A stretch of 64,000 bases of DNA, from contig CP007053.1 in NCBI GenBank assembly GCA_000242935.3, forward strand, positions 4,697,001 through 4,761,000, in the 5' to 3' direction. The notes under the pieces were generated by a model. That model did not search any database, was not told the origin of the DNA, and saw nothing but the letters and a program-made list of their open reading frames with translations. Source of the DNA: Opitutaceae bacterium TAV5. GTDB taxonomy: Bacteria; Verrucomicrobiota; Verrucomicrobiia; Opitutales; Opitutaceae. The first letter of the stretch is position 1, and each line of letters opens with the position of its first letter. Both the position numbers and the translations under genes were made by a program. This document shows, in pieces, positions 60,397 to 64,000 of this stretch.

Positions 60397-61253
60397 AAAA
60401 TGAAATCATCGACTTCGTCGCCGACGCCGATCCGGAAACTTTGCCGGAAAAGCGCCGTTTGCGGGTACGCACCGTGATCCTCTCCGACGTGCATCTCGGC
60501 ACGCCCGACTGCAAGATCGAGGAGGTTAACCATTTCCTGCGCCACGTGCGCTGCGAGAAGCTGATCCTCAACGGAGACATCATCGACGGCTGGCAGCTCC
60601 GGCGGCGCGGACACTGGACGAAGGCGCACACCCATTTCGTGCGCATCGTCCTCAAGATGCTGGAAAAGCGTGATACGCAGATCGTGTATCTGCGCGGCAA
60701 CCACGATGACATCCTGACTTCCTTTTTGCCGCTCGATTTCGAGAACCTGAGCATTGTCGAGGACTACGTGCATCAGGGCAGGGGAGGGCGCTACCTCGTG
60801 CTGCACGGCGACGTCTTCGATACGGTGACGAAAAATTTCGTGTGGCTGGCGCATCTCGGCGACTGGGGTTACGCGGCGCTGTTGCGCCTCAACCGCGTCT
60901 ACAACCGCTGGCGCGCCTGGCGCGGCAAGGAATACTGGTCGCTGAGCAAGGCGATCAAGGCGCGTGTGAAAAAGGCGGTGAACCACGTGTCGAAATTCGA
61001 GGAACACATCGCCGACCTCGCCCGCGAACGCGGTTGCGCGGGCGTCATGTGCGGCCACATCCACACGCCGGCCGACAAGATGATCGGCGACATCCACTAT
61101 CTGAACTCCGGAGACTGGGTGGAATCGCTGACCGCGATCGTCGAGCACCGGGACGGAAACTACAAGCTGGTGGAATTTTCCGATTTTATTCGCCAGTTCC
61201 CGGCCGAACAAAAGATGGACGCTCCGATGGCCGGGGTGGAGACGGGCACATGA
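60393..61253 (+). CDS. PlcP/LpxH-like metallophosphoesterase
   Basis: 286 residues. Calcineurin-like metal motifs in order: ILSDVHLGTPDC, LILNGDIIDGW, YLRGNHDD, VLHGDVFD and VMCGHIHTP. Proteins of this type are annotated as UDP-2,3-diacylglucosamine diphosphatase (LpxH), but the sequence pattern and neighbours (glycosyltransferase, ornithine-lipid genes, lipid kinase) fit the PlcP phospholipase C of phosphate-starvation remodelling better. No signal peptide. It overlaps the lipid kinase gene (ATGA) upstream and the small gene downstream (ATGA). Confidence 0.85.
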   Translation: MKNEIIDFVADADPETLPEKRRLRVRTVILSDVHLGTPDCKIEEVNHFLRHVRCEKLILNGDIIDGWQLRRRGHWTKAHTHFVRIVLKMLEKRDTQIVYLRGNHDDILTSFLPLDFENLSIVEDYVHQGRGGRYLVLHGDVFDTVTKNFVWLAHLGDWGYAALLRLNRVYNRWRAWRGKEYWSLSKAIKARVKKAVNHVSKFEEHIADLARERGCAGVMCGHIHTPADKMIGDIHYLNSGDWVESLTAIVEHRDGNYKLVEFSDFIRQFPAEQKMDAPMAGVETGT

Positions 61254-61645
61254 AGTCGGGTCGGACCACGTTCAGGGTTCGGGTGAAGACGCCGGGGGAG
61301 AAGACATTCGCCCAGGCATTTTGCGAACAGAACGGGATCTCTTCCGCACGCTTCGAGCGCGCGGTGTTGTCGCGTGCGCTCCATCCGCATGCGCGGTGGC
61401 TGGTGCCCCTGCTGTGCTTTTTCCAGCCGGGGTTTTGCGATGCGGACATCGATCTCGTCCGCGAAGCGGGCCGGTTGCGCGGCGTGGAGGACTTCGACGC
61501 CGAGGCGAAGGCATTCGCGTACCATCCGGCCAACACCGGGTTTGCAAGACGCGTGCTCAACGCGCGCGTCTCGACCCGACGCCTGCGTCATATGATCCGT
61601 GATACGCTGTCCGCTCCGGATGCCGAAGGAGCGGTCGGCCGGTAG
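61250..61645 (+). CDS. Small unrecognised protein, last gene of lipid cluster
   Basis: 131 residues; its ATG overlaps the phosphoesterase stop. Basic N-terminus (GRTTFRVRVKTPGEKTFAQA), then helical: FCEQNGISSARFERAVLSRA, and VREAGRLRGVEDFDAEAKAF. It has four Cys or His near the centre (LCFFQPGFCD) but no motif I know. Coupled expression suggests a role in the lipid system. Confidence 0.6.
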   Translation: MKSGRTTFRVRVKTPGEKTFAQAFCEQNGISSARFERAVLSRALHPHARWLVPLLCFFQPGFCDADIDLVREAGRLRGVEDFDAEAKAFAYHPANTGFARRVLNARVSTRRLRHMIRDTLSAPDAEGAVGR

Positions 61646-61660
61646 CGGCTGAACGCGGCG

Positions 61661-61704
61661 TGTCACCTGGTTGTGACCGGATGTTCACCGCAATGTTTCC
61701 GTAG
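61661..61704 (+). promoter_or_regulatory. Four-repeat Pho-type box before the 61744 gene
   Basis: TGTCACC, TGTGACC, GTTCACC and TGTTTCC start at 61661, 61672, 61683 and 61694, exactly 11 bases apart. The start codon is 40 bases downstream. Confidence 0.65.
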
Positions 61705-61743
61705 GCCCGTTGACGGTCGGATTCGCGCCCCGATGGTGATGGG

Positions 61744-62835
61744 ATGCCATCGCCATATTGTCATTCAGGGGCGTCGCGCAGGGGATCGAATCATTCCCTC
61801 CGGACAGCCGTTTTTCTCATCGCAACGGGCCTGATCTGCGCCGGTTGCCTCAAGGCGGACGTGATTGCGGAGTTGCCTCCGGTCGGCGCAGTCGCCCGCG
61901 AGCTGCCCGTCGGGGCATCGGGACTTTCTTTCCCGATCATCGAAAACGAGGTTCTGGCCGGCTCCGTCGCGAACAACACCGGCGCCACGCTTACCTTTTC
62001 GGATACGGGAGCTGCCGTCAGCTCCCGCCTGGAGCCCGGAGCGCGTTATTACGTCGAGGTGCTCGACGGGACGCTCGAGGGCGAGCGCTGGGATGTCGAT
62101 ACGGTCGCCACGGCCGCCGCCGGCGGGGCGACCGTCGCGCTCGATCTGTCGGCGGGCTCTCTGAGCACGTCGCACACGCTGGTCGCGGAGACACTGGCCG
62201 GCGCGCGCTGCGCCCTCCGCCAGCATGTGACGCTCTCCCGCCTGGCGGCGATGTTCAGCCCCGGCCTGGTCGGCAACAACAACAGCCGGCTCGCGGACGG
62301 TATCCATGTGCTCGGCGAGGACGGCTTTATTTTTCATTACCTGCGCAGTGACGGCCAGACCTGGCGCTGCGGCAGTTCCCCGCTTGACATGCGTGATCTC
62401 GTTATTCCGCCCGATAGCGCCATTGTTGTAGAGTTGCGCTCTGGTCCCAAAATATGGACCGAGGCGGGTGCTGTCCGCACCAATGCGTTCCGCAAAAATC
62501 TCGTCGCCGGGTTACAATCCTTCGCGACCGGTTTTCCCCTCACGCTCTCACCCGTCGAGATTGGCGCCTTTGCCACTGATCCCTCTGCCGATCCTTCCTC
62601 TCGCTGGATTGGTCATGAAAACACGGATGCTGCGGACGAAATTCTCGTGTTTGGAGCACCCGACACGGAGTATTTTTCCTGGCACCTCGCCGGTGACGGC
62701 GAATCGTGGCGACAGGAAAGTGGCGACGGTTCCGACCAGGCCCATGTCTCCTTTCTCCCCGCTTCCGGCCTGATTCTCCTGCGGCGCGGCAATGCCGACG
62801 CCGGCTACATTATCCCCCGTCCTTTCGATTTCTGA
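61744..62835 (+). CDS. Secreted TIGR02597-like protein
   Basis: 363 residues with a signal peptide (FLIATGLICAGCLKA; a Cys at the end allows a lipoprotein). The rest is the same module as the C-terminus of the giant phosphoesterase and of the 47678 protein: beta-rich repeats with LEPGARYYVEVLDGTLEG, LRQHVTLSRLAAMFSPGLVG and GEDGFIFHYLRSDGQTWRCG. Here it stands alone as a whole protein. TIGR02597 members are expanded in Verrucomicrobia and are of unknown function. Two secreted protein genes follow on the same strand, 14 and 45 bases apart. Confidence 0.75.
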   Translation: MPSPYCHSGASRRGSNHSLRTAVFLIATGLICAGCLKADVIAELPPVGAVARELPVGASGLSFPIIENEVLAGSVANNTGATLTFSDTGAAVSSRLEPGARYYVEVLDGTLEGERWDVDTVATAAAGGATVALDLSAGSLSTSHTLVAETLAGARCALRQHVTLSRLAAMFSPGLVGNNNSRLADGIHVLGEDGFIFHYLRSDGQTWRCGSSPLDMRDLVIPPDSAIVVELRSGPKIWTEAGAVRTNAFRKNLVAGLQSFATGFPLTLSPVEIGAFATDPSADPSSRWIGHENTDAADEILVFGAPDTEYFSWHLAGDGESWRQESGDGSDQAHVSFLPASGLILLRRGNADAGYIIPRPFDF

Positions 62836-62849
62836 TTTTTCTCATACAC

Positions 62850-63488
62850 ATGAAAACTGCACACATAAGCACCCTTGCCGCCGCGATTACCCTTGCTTCC
62901 GTCTGCGCTTCCCCGGCGCTGGCGACCGAGTATCTTTTCTACGATGACACGATCACCTTGTCATCATCATCCGGAGATACCGCCTGGTCGGGTGCCTTCC
63001 AGCTCGCCTTGTATGGAAAATTTACCGACGGTTTCACTGCCGACGCCTCTAATGTCCATCTCTGGCAGGACAACTGGATTACCGTCGCCTCCGAAGCAAC
63101 TGCCAACGGGTACTACGATCCCTCTGGTCCCGAATGGAATGCCAGCTTGGGACTGCTGGACAACTCCCTTTATACCCCAGGCGAAACACTTTATCTGTGG
63201 TTCTTCGATTCGTTGGACATTTCCACCGGTGCCGAATGGGCATTGTTCACCGACGCCTCGTGGCAGATTGATATCAACGTCGATTCCACCGTCGTTTTCC
63301 ACGAGTACTTTTTCACGGAGGAAACACAAGCCATCGTCGGATTTTTCGATTACGGTGCCGGGCAAGCCGCCACCGCCGCGGTGAGCCCCATCCCTGAACC
63401 TTCCACCTGGGTCGCCATGGCCGGCGCCGTGACGCTTGCCGGGAGCTGGTTGCTTCGTCGCTATCGCACCGGTCGTCGATTTTTGTAA
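62850..63488 (+). CDS. PEP-CTERM secreted protein
   Basis: 212 residues. Signal peptide (TLAAAITLASVCASPALA), a beta-rich body (EYLFYDDTITLSSSSGDTAW) and a PEP-CTERM tail (PIPEPSTWVAMAGAVTLAG, then LLRRYRTGRRFL). It follows the TIGR02597-like gene by 14 bases and is probably co-transcribed from the Pho-type box at 61661. Codon use is more relaxed than in the core genes. Confidence 0.86.
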   Translation: MKTAHISTLAAAITLASVCASPALATEYLFYDDTITLSSSSGDTAWSGAFQLALYGKFTDGFTADASNVHLWQDNWITVASEATANGYYDPSGPEWNASLGLLDNSLYTPGETLYLWFFDSLDISTGAEWALFTDASWQIDINVDSTVVFHEYFFTEETQAIVGFFDYGAGQAATAAVSPIPEPSTWVAMAGAVTLAGSWLLRRYRTGRRFL

Positions 63489-63533
63489 CCGAAATATAAC
63501 TACATCCTGAAATTTTTCCCAAGAGAACGCATC

Positions 63534-64000
63534 ATGAATATCCGGCTCAAGACAATCCTGCTGACCCTGGTGGCCGCCACCCGGGTAGCCTTCGCCGCTA
63601 CCGACTCTGCGACATTCCTCGTGGACTTTGGTCCTGCCGGGCGCACCACCACCGCTGCCGATCATCTCGGACGGCAGTGGAACAATGTCACCTCCCTCGG
63701 CCCTCTGGCCGCCGCCGCCATCAAGGATATCAGCGGCAGCACGGCTGGCGGTGTGACGCTGGCGATCCCGCAACAATTCGGAGCATCATCCCTCAACGGC
63801 CTCGGCTCCGAGGTGGTTTATACCTACACGGCCGCAAGCGACTTTTTTTATGTGCAGCGCAATACCGGCGCCACTTCCCCGGTGGCGAGCATCGCCCTGG
63901 GAGGCCTCGATACGACGGGAGCCACGGTTTACGACGTGAAATTCTTCACCTCGTCCAACCGCCAGCTTCCGCAGAAATACATCACCGAATTCACCGTTCT
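63534..64000 (+). CDS. Secreted protein, incomplete at window end
   Basis: 155 complete codons before the window ends. Signal peptide (TILLTLVAATRVAFAA), then DSATFLVDFGPAGRTTTAAD and TYTAASDFFYVQRNTGAT. The body looks like the N-terminal part of a PEP-CTERM or choice-of-anchor protein; the C-terminal tail is outside the window, so this cannot be checked. It is 45 bases after the PEP-CTERM gene, on the same strand. Confidence 0.75.
   Translation, partial: MNIRLKTILLTLVAATRVAFAATDSATFLVDFGPAGRTTTAADHLGRQWNNVTSLGPLAAAAIKDISGSTAGGVTLAIPQQFGASSLNGLGSEVVYTYTAASDFFYVQRNTGATSPVASIALGGLDTTGATVYDVKFFTSSNRQLPQKYITEFTV

Noticed and set aside
60393-61253. Annotation as LpxH (lipid A synthesis)
   Set aside because: The motifs alone allow it, but the neighbours are membrane-lipid remodelling genes and not lipid A genes, so a PlcP-like role is preferred; not excluded.

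Overview
The window is high-GC DNA from a Gram-negative bacterium, most likely a verrucomicrobium of the Opitutaceae type. The main clues are several secreted proteins ending in PEP-CTERM sorting tails, paired autotransporter-associated beta-strand repeat proteins, pseudopilin-like proteins with an 'FTLIELL' N-terminus, a repeated C-terminal module resembling TIGR02597, and TonB receptors. The taxonomic call is inference; there is no rRNA in the window, and I saw no tRNA or CRISPR array.

Layout. 0-1.2 kb: end of a TonB receptor gene and a complete 1000-bp IS630-type element. 1.2-8.3 kb: a transglutaminase / circularly permuted ATP-grasp + alpha-E / DUF2126 cluster, a predicted peptide-ligase system. 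8.4-10.1 kb: an orphan MASE1-type histidine kinase. 10.5-18 kb: a PEP-CTERM protein, a 1961-residue secreted metallophosphoesterase and a TPR protein. 18.2-25.9 kb: a tightly coupled eight-gene metal uptake operon (TonB receptor, DUF4198-like protein, two small membrane proteins, Znu-type ABC transporter, a second binding-protein-like gene). 26.3-31.6 kb: an RsmB-like RNA methyltransferase, then an ABC transporter of the Fe(III)/2-aminoethylphosphonate type. 32-34 kb: a secreted ParB-like protein and an Rpn-family nuclease. 34.8-43.2 kb and 47-52.5 kb: secreted surface proteins (PEP-CTERM, beta-strand repeat, pseudopilin-like, propeller). 43.2-47 kb and 52.5-54.9 kb: repeat-dense intergenic DNA around an AAA ATPase and two small toxin-antitoxin-like pairs. 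54.9-61.6 kb: a lipid cluster (OlsB-like N-acyltransferase, PlsC-like acyltransferase, GT4 glycosyltransferase, diacylglycerol-kinase-like protein, PlcP/LpxH-like metallophosphoesterase). 61.7 kb to the end: another TIGR02597-like protein and two secreted proteins.

The most striking feature is regulatory. Upstream of at least a dozen transcription units lie direct repeats of a 7-base half-site (TTNACCT, TGTCACC or GTAACAT types) at exactly 11-base spacing, two to four in a row. This is the architecture of PhoB-type (OmpR-family) boxes. The units so marked include the metal/TonB operon, the phosphonate-type ABC operon, the lipid kinase/phosphoesterase genes, a phytase-like/pseudopilin operon and nearly every secreted surface-protein gene. 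My reading is that much of this window is one phosphate-starvation regulon combining nutrient uptake, replacement of phospholipids by ornithine and glycolipids, and remodelling of the cell surface.

Intergenic DNA is full of palindromic, MITE-like repeats of several families, some inserted inside others. The region also carries decayed copies: a frameshifted toxin gene, a 5' remnant of the ParB-like gene, and an orphan copy of a PEP-CTERM 3' end.
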